Assembly (NCBI GenBank): GCA_001793235.1
Contig: MGHM01000007.1
Span: 1-35,648 of the forward strand
DNA: 35,648 nt
Direction of reading: 5' to 3'
DNA from: Candidatus Woesebacteria bacterium RIFCSPLOWO2_01_FULL_44_24b
GTDB taxonomy: Bacteria; Patescibacteriota; Microgenomatia; UBA8517
Shown in pieces: positions 16,488 through 25,927 of the stretch; the first letter of the stretch is position 1; every line of letters begins with the position of its first letter. The notes beneath the pieces were generated by a model. It did not search any database and was not told where the DNA came from. It worked only from the letters and a program-made list of their open reading frames with translations. A program made the position numbers and the translations under genes.

Positions 16488-17576
16488 CTAATCCAAATAA
16501 TCTTGTAGCTTTCTGCGGCGAGAGGGATGTTTAAGCTTTCTTAATGCTTTTGCCTCGATTTGGCGGATGCGCTCGCGAGTGACGCCGAACACTTTGCCAA
16601 CTTCCTCCAAGGTCCTTGGCTGACCACCATCAAGACCAAACCTCAACTCCAGTACCTTAGCCTCCCGCTCGGAAAGAGTGTCTAACACTTCGTCAAGATG
16701 ATCTTTCAGAAGCTGTCTGCTGGCCGCGTCCACCGGAGTGGGCTGGCTCTCGTCCGGAATAAAATCTCCCAAAGAGCTATCCTCATCCTCGCCCACCTTT
16801 GTGTCGAGCGATGTTACTTCCTGGCTGATTTTAAATATCTCGCGAACACGGTCCGCTGGAAGTTCAAGTTCGTCCCCGATTTCCTCGGCAGTTGGTTCCC
16901 GCCCCAGAGTCTGCATCAAGCGCTGGGAAGTCCTGTAGAGCTTATTAATAGTCTCCACCATATGAACCGGAATGCGAATGGTGCGGGCCTGATCAGCAAT
17001 CGCACGGGTGATTGCCTGCCTAATCCACCAGGTAGCGTAGGTACTGAACTTGAATCCCCGTCTCCAATCATACTTTTCAACTGCTCGGATTAATCCTTGG
17101 TTCCCCTCCTGAATCAAATCAAGGAGAGATAATCCCCGGCCGATGTACTTCTTGGCAATCGACACAACAAGCCTCAAATTACTCTCAATTAGTTTGTCTT
17201 TGGCTCGTTTTGCCCCTTTTTCAAAGTTTTTAGCAAGCTCAACTTCCTCTTCGGCATTCAAAAGGGGGTATTTGCCGATTTCCCGCAAGTATTGTCTAAC
17301 GGGGTCAGTCGACTCAAGCCCTTCAAGCTTAGTCAAAAGCTCAATTTCCTGATCCAATATGAGCCTGGCTTTGTCCCCCGCTCCGCCTTCGCTTTCAACA
17401 GACTCAAAAACATCAATACCGCTTTCAAGAAGTACCGCGTACATTGCATCCAGCTCATCCACGCGGCGCTCAGCATCGGGAAAGCTTTCAAGAATTTCCT
17501 CTTGAGTCAGAAACCCCTGTTCCTTCCCCCGCTTAATTAGCTCCTCAGTGGCTTTTCTTAAAGTTATTGAAGTCAT
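16488..17576 (-). CDS. rpoD: RNA polymerase primary sigma factor (σ70)
   Basis: [78 protein letters not shown]. Confidence 0.97.
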   Translation of the reverse strand: MTSITLRKATEELIKRGKEQGFLTQEEILESFPDAERRVDELDAMYAVLLESGIDVFESVESEGGAGDKARLILDQEIELLTKLEGLESTDPVRQYLREIGKYPLLNAEEEVELAKNFEKGAKRAKDKLIESNLRLVVSIAKKYIGRGLSLLDLIQEGNQGLIRAVEKYDWRRGFKFSTYATWWIRQAITRAIADQARTIRIPVHMVETINKLYRTSQRLMQTLGREPTAEEIGDELELPADRVREIFKISQEVTSLDTKVGEDEDSSLGDFIPDESQPTPVDAASRQLLKDHLDEVLDTLSEREAKVLELRFGLDGGQPRTLEEVGKVFGVTRERIRQIEAKALRKLKHPSRRRKLQDYLD

Positions 17577-17632
17577 TTAAAAAAAACGAGCTTAGCTCGC
17601 CTGAACCAATTATACATTTTAAGCGGGATAAT

Positions 17633-19381
17633 TCAAGACCCACGAGTAAGTTCTGTAAGCTCCCTTGAGAGAGCCTGAAATTCTCCTTCAATTTTCTCAA
17701 GCTCCTGCCCTTTGCCCTCAGCCTCAAGGCTGGCAATTTTTTTGCCGAGCGAGTTCAATCGCTCTTTTAAAACCAACTCTTTGAGCTCACTTTTGAGAAG
17801 TTTTCCCTCATGCTCAGAACCAATCAGATCGGTTTTTAGCTGCATAACAAGGCCAGCAAAACCTTCCTTTAGCTCGGAAGGTAATTTATTCCCGAGTGCG
17901 GGTATATCAAGCGAGTCATGCTCCAGCGCGAAATTTACAATCTCGCGCGCTATTTTTAAGTTTAAAGGTGTTGAAAAAATAAATTTCAGCTCGTCACGAA
18001 CAAGCATTTCCGGCCGCTCAATTGAGAGCGTGAGCAAGCGCTCCTCCAATAACTCCCGTCTTGGCTTGTCCGTTTCAGGCGTACTCTCAGAGACCTCTTT
18101 TGGACTCACACCTTTTTTCTCAACTTCTCGTGCAACCGCTTCCACCGGAACTCCGAGCTTGTTTGCAGCTTTTTGGACATAGTGAGCTCTTACAATTGCG
18201 TCTTCAATGGATGCCAAAATAGGAGTAACTTGCCGACTGGCACGGGCTTTCCCGGGCCCGGTGGCAGTATCAAATCTCTTGGCAATCACACTAATCACAA
18301 ACTCCCAGGCATCGGTGGCGTTTTTGATTGCATTTTTATACTCCTCAGGCTCAGCGCGAGCAAACTCGTCCGGGTCTTTGTATTTGCCCAAATTAACCAC
18401 TCTTATCTCAAGCCCCGCGTTTTGGGCAAATGTCAGCCCCCGTATTGCCGCGGAGTTGCCCGCAAAATCCGAGTCCAAGGCCATAATCAAAGTATCTGCA
18501 AACCTTGCCAAAATGCGGACATGCTCGTCAGTCAAGGCAGTCCCTTTAATTGCCACAATGTTTTTGACTCCTGCCTGCCATGAGGAAAGTAAATCCAGCT
18601 CCCCTTCGACCACCACAGCCGAGCGGGTTTTACGGATGTCGTCCTTGGTAACATCAAGGCCGTAAAGGGAACTACTTTTATGGTAAACCACGGTTTCCGG
18701 GGAATTAATGTACTTGCCCACCTTACCACTGTCGTACTCCGGTAAAATCCTCCCGGCCAGGGCAACTGTTTCTCCCCGTGCGCTTCTGATGGGGAAAATA
18801 ACCCGCTCGCGAAAGCGGTCCATGTAGCCTCCCCGGCTTTTGAAAACAAGGCCGGCACCCTCTAAAATCTCAAATTTTATGTTTTTCTTCTTGGACAGTG
18901 CACTACCTAAAATATTCCCATCTTGTGGTGCGAAGCCAAGATTAAATTTTTTGACCGTTTCAACCTCGACTCCACGTTTTCTCAAATATGCCGCACCGGG
19001 CTTGCCTAAAGTGTGCTTGGTTAAAATATAGTGGTAAAACTTGGCTGCCAACTCATTAGCCTCAAGAACCTGAGTTTTTAGTGAAGTGTCTTGGCCGCTT
19101 CTCGGAGCGAGTTTTACACCGGCGCGGTCGGCCAAATATTTCAAAGCCTCATAAAACTCCGTGCCTTCGTGTTTTTCTAAAAAAGTAAACACATCCCCGG
19201 ACTCGCCACAGCCAAAGCACTTATAAATTTGAAGCTCGGGCGAAACCATAAAGGAAGGTGTTCGCTCGTCATGAAAGGGACACAAACCCTTGAAGTTCCT
19301 CCCCGCGCGGGTGAGCTTCACTTGCTCGCCAACGATTGCAACAATATCCGTCTTTTGCTTAACCTCAGTAACATCATCCAT
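17633..19381 (-). CDS. dnaG: DNA primase
   Basis: Zinc finger CPFHDERTPSFMVSPELQIYKCFGCGESGDVF, Toprim VVVEGELDLL; start set to MDDVTEVKQKTDIV, since the ORF extension runs into a tRNA. Confidence 0.96.
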   Translation of the reverse strand: MDDVTEVKQKTDIVAIVGEQVKLTRAGRNFKGLCPFHDERTPSFMVSPELQIYKCFGCGESGDVFTFLEKHEGTEFYEALKYLADRAGVKLAPRSGQDTSLKTQVLEANELAAKFYHYILTKHTLGKPGAAYLRKRGVEVETVKKFNLGFAPQDGNILGSALSKKKNIKFEILEGAGLVFKSRGGYMDRFRERVIFPIRSARGETVALAGRILPEYDSGKVGKYINSPETVVYHKSSSLYGLDVTKDDIRKTRSAVVVEGELDLLSSWQAGVKNIVAIKGTALTDEHVRILARFADTLIMALDSDFAGNSAAIRGLTFAQNAGLEIRVVNLGKYKDPDEFARAEPEEYKNAIKNATDAWEFVISVIAKRFDTATGPGKARASRQVTPILASIEDAIVRAHYVQKAANKLGVPVEAVAREVEKKGVSPKEVSESTPETDKPRRELLEERLLTLSIERPEMLVRDELKFIFSTPLNLKIAREIVNFALEHDSLDIPALGNKLPSELKEGFAGLVMQLKTDLIGSEHEGKLLKSELKELVLKERLNSLGKKIASLEAEGKGQELEKIEGEFQALSRELTELTRGS

Positions 19382-19410
19382 TTGAGGTAAGTATACAGGA
19401 GAAGGACAAT

Positions 19411-19495
19411 TGGCGGAGGTGGTGGGACTCGAACCCACGGCGGGTTGCCCCGTACGCTTTCCAAGCGTATGCCATAGCCGCTAGGCGACACCTCC
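19411..19495 (-). tRNA. tRNA-Ser (GGA), CCA encoded
   Basis: GGAGGTG/CACCTCC acceptor, anticodon loop TTGGAAA, long variable arm, T arm. Confidence 0.94.
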
Positions 19496-19549
19496 AAGTA
19501 GGCGTATTATACCAAAGATGATAATAATAAATGTTATACTGAAAAAATT

Positions 19550-20479
19550 ATGCCAGACGACGAAGTTATTAATATAACCAGTGAAGGTAATCAAGACGAT
19601 CAATCAAAAGGTCAGTTTGAGCTGGAAAACGAAAAATTGCTTCAAAGTATAACCGACGGTGTTGAGGGAGAGAACGAAGCCAGAAGGGTAATAAAGCTAT
19701 TCCACAACGCTCAAGGTGAACTATTAACAACTAAAAGATTCAGACACGAGAGTAACTACGGAACTGCACCAATAGTTGAAATGTCTGAAACTGAAGTTTA
19801 TCTTTGGGACCGGATTTTTGATATCCGTAAACGATTAGAAGAAACTTTAGAAAAGGGAGAGCTATACATTCCAGATTTTAATTTACTTGAAGATAGCGAA
19901 CTATTAAGCAGTGATGAAAAGCCCGCACCCAACACCGAAGCCAAAACACTTTTAGCGCCGGATAAAAGCCCAAAAGGCAATCATCCAAACAGAGTAAATC
20001 TTTTTAGCGGCATTCAATTAAGAATCCCTGTTTCCCCTGCAACAAAGCGTGATCTAGAAGGATCGAAGTTTTATATGCATGCTACTGCTTTTCATGACAC
20101 TTCTTTTGGTGCAGCTATATATCTTTATGTCGTTGCTTTAGATAGACATAATAGGCCTTTTGTTTACCCTTTTGCCTCAAACATGGACGGTGGTTTAAAT
20201 TACGCTCCAGAACATATTGTTTCCTGCGAGCTTGGTTTTAATCATAGAATAGCCGAAGGAGAACCAAACGAGATTATTGATAACAGATATGGCCCAAGGA
20301 ACAGACAAGACCTTCAGGTTGCTACAGATTGTAACATTAACTATCCAAGCAAAGTTGATGAGATTGAAATTCCAAAAAACCCAAAAACAAGACTGGCTTA
20401 TTGGCAAGCATCTCAAATGATAGGAGAAAAAACTCTTAATTTACCAAGTTCAGACAACAAACAGCTTAAAGAGGACTAG
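19550..20479 (+). CDS. Hypothetical protein (309 aa)
   Basis: Long ORF. Confidence 0.8.
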   Translation: MPDDEVINITSEGNQDDQSKGQFELENEKLLQSITDGVEGENEARRVIKLFHNAQGELLTTKRFRHESNYGTAPIVEMSETEVYLWDRIFDIRKRLEETLEKGELYIPDFNLLEDSELLSSDEKPAPNTEAKTLLAPDKSPKGNHPNRVNLFSGIQLRIPVSPATKRDLEGSKFYMHATAFHDTSFGAAIYLYVVALDRHNRPFVYPFASNMDGGLNYAPEHIVSCELGFNHRIAEGEPNEIIDNRYGPRNRQDLQVATDCNINYPSKVDEIEIPKNPKTRLAYWQASQMIGEKTLNLPSSDNKQLKED

Positions 20480-20509
20480 ACATTTTCCACCCGGGGCCAC
20501 CCCACCTCG

Positions 20510-20980
20510 TTAATTAAGCTGCGCGGCGGCTGCCCTTTCAGCCTCTTTAATCTTTCTTTTCTTCTCCCTTATTACCATGAGAAGTGCCCGTGCGTCTTTC
20601 AGCATTTCCCGGTCAAGTTTTGTGGTAACCTTTCGAAGAGCTAAGGTGTGCGGCATCCATTCGGACGCGACATAGCCAAGCACCTCTTCGCCCTCTTTGT
20701 GTGCTATAAGGTAATAAATTGTGCGCTGGGTGACGATCTTGTCACCAACTTTTGCGGCTCCCCCGTGCCTGCCCACCTCTTCCAAAACCTTAATCCTCAT
20801 CCCTCCCTGCTCCCCCAGTGCTCGCACCGAGGCACGCACGGAAGACTCACCCGCTCGAGCCACGGTTTTGGGGATTTCCCAGCCGCCGCCTTCTTTTTCT
20901 TTTATCAAAAACCACAAGACATCGTCGCCGTCTTTTTTATAAACCGCCGCGGCAGAAACCAGTCGAATTTGCTCAGCCAT
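20510..20980 (-). CDS. NUDIX-like protein with degenerate Nudix box
   Basis: GGGWEIPKTVARAGESSVRASVRALGEQGGMRIKVLEEVG. Confidence 0.65.
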   Translation of the reverse strand: MAEQIRLVSAAAVYKKDGDDVLWFLIKEKEGGGWEIPKTVARAGESSVRASVRALGEQGGMRIKVLEEVGRHGGAAKVGDKIVTQRTIYYLIAHKEGEEVLGYVASEWMPHTLALRKVTTKLDREMLKDARALLMVIREKKRKIKEAERAAAAQLN

Positions 20981-21011
20981 GGGTGTATTGTACCAGAAAT
21001 ATCGGGGTTAT

Positions 21012-21638
21012 TTAAGAGGACCCTCGTCTTTTAATATACGGCTTAATAGGCCACAAGAGCAGTGCCCCGACACAAGATATCACTACAACCGCAACAATTA
21101 GTACCGGAAAACCCAAATTTGTCGCTACAAATCCTCCAATCACGGCCAGTGCAGCACCGGTCAAGTCTGTCAGTGTGAAATATATGCCCCATTCCGTCCC
21201 TTCTTTTTCCGGGTCAACATGGCGCGTAAATATGGCCATATAGGTCGGAAAAGTAAATGCCGTGAAGAAGCCAAGTGCAAACTGAACAAGATAAAGCTGT
21301 AATGGTGTGGTAATTACCAAATAAAAAAGAGGAATAAATGCTATTAAAATTGTAAATATAAACATAAGCCAAAAATCGTCCTTTTCTCCACGAACTCTAT
21401 CGATAAAATGTGCAATGGGAATCTGAAGAACGCTTTTTGTAAAAAGAAAAATGCCAGCCGCAATTCCGGCGACCGCGGCATCCCCACCCTCAATAAAATC
21501 TTCAATAAAGAGCGCAAATATCGGGCCCAAGAGCCCGACAGCACCGCTAAGTACTGTATCTGAAATTATTAAAAAGCGGACTACGGGGTTAATTTCTTTC
21601 AAGAAATACTGCTGCAGCTTGGTGGCCCGGGGTTTCAT
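21012..21638 (-). CDS. Half-size MFS-like transporter (208 aa, ~6 TM)
   Basis: Hydrophobic, MFS-like PIAHFIDRVRGEKDDFWLM motif-A-like loop; only one six-TM bundle. Confidence 0.75.
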   Translation of the reverse strand: MKPRATKLQQYFLKEINPVVRFLIISDTVLSGAVGLLGPIFALFIEDFIEGGDAAVAGIAAGIFLFTKSVLQIPIAHFIDRVRGEKDDFWLMFIFTILIAFIPLFYLVITTPLQLYLVQFALGFFTAFTFPTYMAIFTRHVDPEKEGTEWGIYFTLTDLTGAALAVIGGFVATNLGFPVLIVAVVVISCVGALLLWPIKPYIKRRGSS

Positions 21639-21913
21639 AGTTCACTTTAGCTGAAGTAGTCATGCCGAGCAAGAAGCTTGCCCCGTGGCGAGCGAAGCGA
21701 CTATACGGGGTGGTGGGTACAGCCCACCTGCATCGCTATGCGAAGCATTGCGGGCAGGGATTCAAACTTAGCGGAGAGCCGTAGACGACGTTAGAACTTT
21801 TTACGCCCAGTCTTTAGCTTCTCCGCAATATATTATACCCAATTTCCCAACTTTTGCCTCTACCTAATGGAATAGACCAGAACCTATTTCTTACAAGCAG
21901 TATAATTACTTAT

Positions 21914-22450
21914 ATGGATAATTCAAACTCCGCCATGATTGTTTATGTTGCAACAAGTCTTACAGGTTTAGTTGGTGCGATTACAGGTTTGGCAAGTGTT
22001 TGGTTCGCTTACCTAAACTATTCCAGAGATAACGTAAGGGTCAGGGTTAAAGCCCTCAAGGGAATGAAAACTTTCGTTCCAGGGCAAGGAGCAAGCAATG
22101 AAAGCTTTTTAGTTATTACGGCTGCAAATGCAGGACGTAGACCAGTGATTATAAACAAGGCTGCTTTTGTAAGTTTGAAATCTAGAGGTGGAGCAATTTC
22201 TGCTGACAGTATGAGGCTGGGAGCTCAAGAGCTGAAAGAAGGCAAGGCTATCGACTATATGATGGACGAAGAAGGTATCGATTATTCGGATGTTAGTCAT
22301 GTTGCTGTGTATGACTCGGTGGGAAATGAATATAAATACTACTTAACATCATGGTATATAAGATTTTTTTACTGGTTCCTCGATATCACATACATAAGAC
22401 GTAAGCCAGTCAAGGCACCCAAAGCTCCCACAAAAAAGCATAGTGGTTAA
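21914..22450 (+). CDS. Hypothetical membrane protein
   Basis: ORF from MDNSNSAMIVYVATSLTGLVGAITGLASVWFAYL. Confidence 0.65.
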   Translation: MDNSNSAMIVYVATSLTGLVGAITGLASVWFAYLNYSRDNVRVRVKALKGMKTFVPGQGASNESFLVITAANAGRRPVIINKAAFVSLKSRGGAISADSMRLGAQELKEGKAIDYMMDEEGIDYSDVSHVAVYDSVGNEYKYYLTSWYIRFFYWFLDITYIRRKPVKAPKAPTKKHSG

Positions 22451-23571
22451 CCAAAAGTCGCCACGTCACCTATGAATCGGTAATCTTTGTTTTCCAATTC
22501 TTGCAAAATAAGGAGAGGAAATTTGTACTGAACAACTTCAAAAAGATTCTCAATCAGGAAAAATTCGTCTGGGACAGCAATTCTTTCGGTAATTTTGTGC
22601 CATTTATCTTGTCTGTATCGACTTAGGTTACTAAGTATAAAGAATAAAAGGAAATATATATCAAAATCTGTAATCTTAAAACTAGTAAATGGCTGAACAA
22701 GAGCAAAACCTTGCAAAGTTCGAGTACGACTGAAAACAATATGAGAGTCCATCGCAGTAATTGCTTGTTTTGAGCGGTAGTTGTTACTTGGCTTATCATA
22801 AAGTGCGTCAAGTTCTGGAAATAACCGTTTTAAGCACTGCTCGACACTTTCACTTCCTCGCTTATGAAAAAGGTGATAATAATCGCTAAACCCTCCAATT
22901 ATTTGCTTACTGTCTCCTAGTGTTTCCGCATCACCATTTTTAGGATCATCACATCCATATACATTTGGCGCTTTTGAAAAATAAGCCTGATAGACCTGCC
23001 AATTTTCACCTATTAAAGACAGGAGTGTTTTGATATCAATCTTCGTGTTATTTGGAGGTAGTACATCGGCATAACATTTCCTAAATAGCGGATAAATACC
23101 AGCTGTTTTAGTAATACAGAATTCTTTGGTAAGCGCATTTGATTTGCGGGCAAGAATTTGATTGTTGTCTGAAGTGTTCACTTTCCAACTCAATCCGTGC
23201 GTTCCGTGCTCTGCGTAATCCAAAGGGGTAGCGTCTAGGGTGTATTTATTATCCCCCGAGATAATTAAGCACTTTGCCAATCCCAAAATTCCATAATAAA
23301 TAAGTAGGGGCTTAATCGAAATATCACCGTTCCTAGCAGCCGAAAAATAATCTTCCGCCTGACGAATTGTAAATGCTATCTGCTCTGCCTTTTTGCCGAT
23401 AAGTGCGGAGTTTTGAGTAATCTGTGGCGTTAAAACAGATTGTGTATATTTAACAGATTTATACCGCCCCAAATATTTCCAAATCGTACCTAAGATATCT
23501 GATGACCTAATTGTGTACAAAGAAGCTATGTTCGGATTTTTATTAATAACAAACTTTCGTGTAGTTGGCAT
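22447..23571 (-). CDS. YaaC-like protein
   Basis: WKYLGRYKSVKYTQ…AEQIAFTIRQAEDYFSAA…ISIKPLLIYYGILGLAKCLII resembles the YaaC family. Confidence 0.7.
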   Translation of the reverse strand: MPTTRKFVINKNPNIASLYTIRSSDILGTIWKYLGRYKSVKYTQSVLTPQITQNSALIGKKAEQIAFTIRQAEDYFSAARNGDISIKPLLIYYGILGLAKCLIISGDNKYTLDATPLDYAEHGTHGLSWKVNTSDNNQILARKSNALTKEFCITKTAGIYPLFRKCYADVLPPNNTKIDIKTLLSLIGENWQVYQAYFSKAPNVYGCDDPKNGDAETLGDSKQIIGGFSDYYHLFHKRGSESVEQCLKRLFPELDALYDKPSNNYRSKQAITAMDSHIVFSRTRTLQGFALVQPFTSFKITDFDIYFLLFFILSNLSRYRQDKWHKITERIAVPDEFFLIENLFEVVQYKFPLLILQELENKDYRFIGDVATFG

Positions 23572-23621
23572 ATATTGTCAAGCAAATTATACTAAAAATG
23601 AGACTCAAAGTCTTCCTATTT

Positions 23622-23831
23622 TTAGAAGGGGAGAAGTTGGCCAGCTGACACCTTGAGGGCTTTAGCCAGCTTATGAAGATTAATAAGAGATGGGTTCCGT
23701 AACCCTCTCTCAATCTGGCCGATGTAAGTAAAGTGCATCCCTGCCTCATCGGCAAGCTGCTCTTGGGTAAGCCTTCTGTCATCCCTTAACTTACGAAGGT
23801 GTTTGCCAAACTTGGCTCGTATATCTTCCAT
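23622..23831 (-). CDS. XRE-family HTH regulator
   Basis: FGKHLRKLRDDRRLTQEQLADEAGMHFTYIGQIERGLRNPSLINLHKLAKALKV. Confidence 0.95.
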   Translation of the reverse strand: MEDIRAKFGKHLRKLRDDRRLTQEQLADEAGMHFTYIGQIERGLRNPSLINLHKLAKALKVSAGQLLPF

Positions 23832-23913
23832 ACTCCAATTCTCTAAAAATGAAGACTATGTATCCAGAGACGATAAGTATTATTTTGTGTTATAATCCTC
23901 CTAGGAGATTGCT

Positions 23914-24204
23914 ATGAATATTTTGCTTAAAACTCGTTGCACCAAAGGTCATTTAATTGTTTATGAAGATAAAGTTTCAATCGAACTTGGGGGCTTTGGT
24001 GTTCACAATGAAAACTCTTTACCCTACAGCCAGATAACAGGCGTTGAGGTGCAAACCACAATGGCTGCAATTCCAATCCTCTCCAAAGGGGCTGCTACAG
24101 TAAAAATTTACGCAAAAGGTGATCAGAAGTTAGAAGCTCCATTTGTTACTCTAAATGAAGCAAAGAAGGCAAAAGAGCTTATTGATCAAAGAATTGGTAA
24201 GTAA
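23914..24204 (+). CDS. Small PH-like hypothetical protein
   Basis: GHLIVYEDKVSIELGGFGVHNENSLPYSQITGVEVQ. Confidence 0.7.
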   Translation: MNILLKTRCTKGHLIVYEDKVSIELGGFGVHNENSLPYSQITGVEVQTTMAAIPILSKGAATVKIYAKGDQKLEAPFVTLNEAKKAKELIDQRIGK

Positions 24205-24206
24205 AG

Positions 24207-24222
24207 TGCGACGCCCGTCGCA
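24207..24222. repeat. Palindrome TGCGACGCCCGTCGCA
   Basis: 7-bp arms, 2-nt centre; second copy at 24757. Confidence 0.8.
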
Positions 24223-24243
24223 ACTTAATCCGTTTGATAAAAA

Positions 24244-24738
24244 TTACCATTTCAATTTACCTTCTCGTAGTTGCTGGAAAAAATCTGCCTTTGCTTTCCT
24301 GTAATCATCCATATTCTTATCAGCATACTTTAGCTTCATTTGATTATATTTTTTAACCAATGAGGGGTTGCTTATCAGAATATCCCGCAGTTTTACAAAG
24401 TCATCAACAGGCGAGCCAATCACAGTAAGCTGCACACCAAAATCGATGCCTAAATGCTTATCATCTTTGAAGCTGGCGAAAGTATCTGTCCAATTCTCTG
24501 GCTGATTAATTTCGTATAAATCCTTTAGCTGTTCAACTGCAAAAGCAAACCCAGATTTATTTACCCTAACATTGATATCTAAGTCTCCTTTAGTTATGGA
24601 ATTGGGTATGGCTGTACTACCAATATGGTGAACTTCTGCACTAGGAATGATTTTTAATATTCTCTGTTCCTGTTCGGAAAAAGCCTTGTCAGCAATGTTC
24701 TCAAACTTTGAGACTGGTTTAAAGGATATATTTTGCAC
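24244..24738 (-). CDS. GrpB family (nucleotidyltransferase-like) protein
   Basis: EVHHIGSTAIPNSITKGDLDINVRV…LGIDFGVQLTVIGSP. Confidence 0.9.
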   Translation of the reverse strand: MQNISFKPVSKFENIADKAFSEQEQRILKIIPSAEVHHIGSTAIPNSITKGDLDINVRVNKSGFAFAVEQLKDLYEINQPENWTDTFASFKDDKHLGIDFGVQLTVIGSPVDDFVKLRDILISNPSLVKKYNQMKLKYADKNMDDYRKAKADFFQQLREGKLKW

Positions 24739-24756
24739 ATACTCATTCTAACAAAG

Positions 24757-24772
24757 TGCGACGCGCGTCGCA
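24757..24772. repeat. Perfect palindrome TGCGACGCGCGTCGCA
   Basis: 16-bp self-complementary; pairs with 24207 copy around grpB-like gene. Confidence 0.8.
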
Positions 24773-24886
24773 TCATAAATTGCCACTTGAATTTTACGAG
24801 GTAGTTAGTGTTAGGATTTGGATAGTTCAACAAAAAGAGCATTTCTGGGCAGTAGTAGCCAATCACCAATAGGTGGGCAGTAACAA

Positions 24887-24936
24887 GAGCCATTAAGAAG
24901 TGAGAAGTTTCCTTCTCGTTTTAAATGGCTTTTTTT
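24887..24936 (+). terminator. Hairpin followed by T-tract
   Basis: gagccattaagaagtgagaag-tttc-cttctcgttttaaatggct ttttttg. Confidence 0.6.
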
Positions 24937-24945
24937 GTTGGGAAA

Positions 24946-25161
24946 ATGAATATGGATACCCAACAAAGCAATCATCAACCGACTACTTTAGGACTCTCTC
25001 CCCATGCTATTGCGGAGTTCCAAAAGATTTACCTCGCAGAGTTTAAAGAGCCTATCTCTCCAGAATCAGCCAGTTTGCTTGGAATGAAACTACTTCGCCT
25101 GTTTAAGAGGATTTATAAACCAATTTCCAAAAAGGAGGACTCTAATGATGGAACAAAATAA
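24946..25161 (+). CDS. Small conserved protein of recombinase-linked cassette
   Basis: LSPHAIAEFQKIYLAEFKEPISPESASLLGMKLLRLFKRIYKPI, a type commonly seen beside serine recombinases. Confidence 0.75.
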   Translation: MNMDTQQSNHQPTTLGLSPHAIAEFQKIYLAEFKEPISPESASLLGMKLLRLFKRIYKPISKKEDSNDGTK

Positions 25162-25390
25162 TCTTTGGCGATGTAAGGACTTGTATCTGGCAGCTTTTGT
25201 TTATTCCCAAGGCAAGGAACTCACTAAGGTTGAGCGAGAAGGGAAAACCTGCTGGTTTGTCTTTGCAAACCCAAACGCCCTTTGTGAGGAGCTACAAGCT
25301 GCCTATTGGGCAAATCGAGGGCAAACACCACCAAAAGTATTTGCGGATGCAATCAGGAGCCTAAAAGACTTAATTTTTGCCCAGGCTTGA
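25145..25390 (+). CDS. DUF5659-like protein
   Basis: CKDLYLAAFVYSQGKELTKVEREGKTCWFVF…FADAIRSLKDLIF. Confidence 0.75.
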   Translation: MMEQNNLWRCKDLYLAAFVYSQGKELTKVEREGKTCWFVFANPNALCEELQAAYWANRGQTPPKVFADAIRSLKDLIFAQA

Positions 25391-25393
25391 AGT

Positions 25394-25921
25394 TTGGGAA
25401 ATATGGATATGAAAATTCGGAAACCGTTAAAACATAAAGGATTTATAAACATTCCCAGAAGGGTAACACTTTTGTTGAGGGATGGGAATTTGGACTTTGG
25501 ATTTTATAATTTTTTATTACATGAGGTTGATTGGTATAAACCACACCCAACATTTGGGTGCATACCTAAAACAGACATTGACCTTGCGATTGATGGTGGT
25601 TGCCACCCATCAACAATTGGCAGAAGGAAAGCGAAGTTATTGAAGTATGGATTAATTGAAATCACGGAGAATGGGTATATGAAAATAAAAGATTTTGAGA
25701 AATTTACTATGCGAGTAGCTATGAAACTAAGTCACCTAGAAGTTGCGACATTGCATGAAGATATTGCACAGACGCAATCGATTATTGCAGAAGTGCAATC
25801 GCAAATTGCAAATCCGCAACATAATAGGCAGGAAATCGAAGGCTCCTTTAATACTTATCCTCATAATGATTCAAAGGTATCTAATGATGAGATTGTAAAC
25901 CTTGACGATATACCATTTTAA
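25394..25921 (+). CDS. Winged-helix DNA-binding-like protein of mobile element
   Basis: FGCIPKTDIDLAIDGGCHPSTIGRRKAKLLKYGLIEITENGYMKI. Confidence 0.65.
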   Translation: MGNMDMKIRKPLKHKGFINIPRRVTLLLRDGNLDFGFYNFLLHEVDWYKPHPTFGCIPKTDIDLAIDGGCHPSTIGRRKAKLLKYGLIEITENGYMKIKDFEKFTMRVAMKLSHLEVATLHEDIAQTQSIIAEVQSQIANPQHNRQEIEGSFNTYPHNDSKVSNDEIVNLDDIPF

Positions 25922-25927
25922 AAAAGC

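Noticed and set aside
19382-19438. Extended DnaG N-terminus (MGSSPTTSANCPSPVYLPQ…)
   Set aside because: The extension is encoded by the tRNA-Ser(GGA) 3' end; the conserved start is MDDVTEV.
23543-23782. 79-aa ORF overlapping the XRE gene
   Set aside because: Different frame of the clear HTH protein 23622..23831.
24773-24940. Left attachment site matching the tRNA-Ser(CGA) 3' end
   Set aside because: No convincing copy of cggaaggggcgagattcgaa seen by eye; boundary left open.
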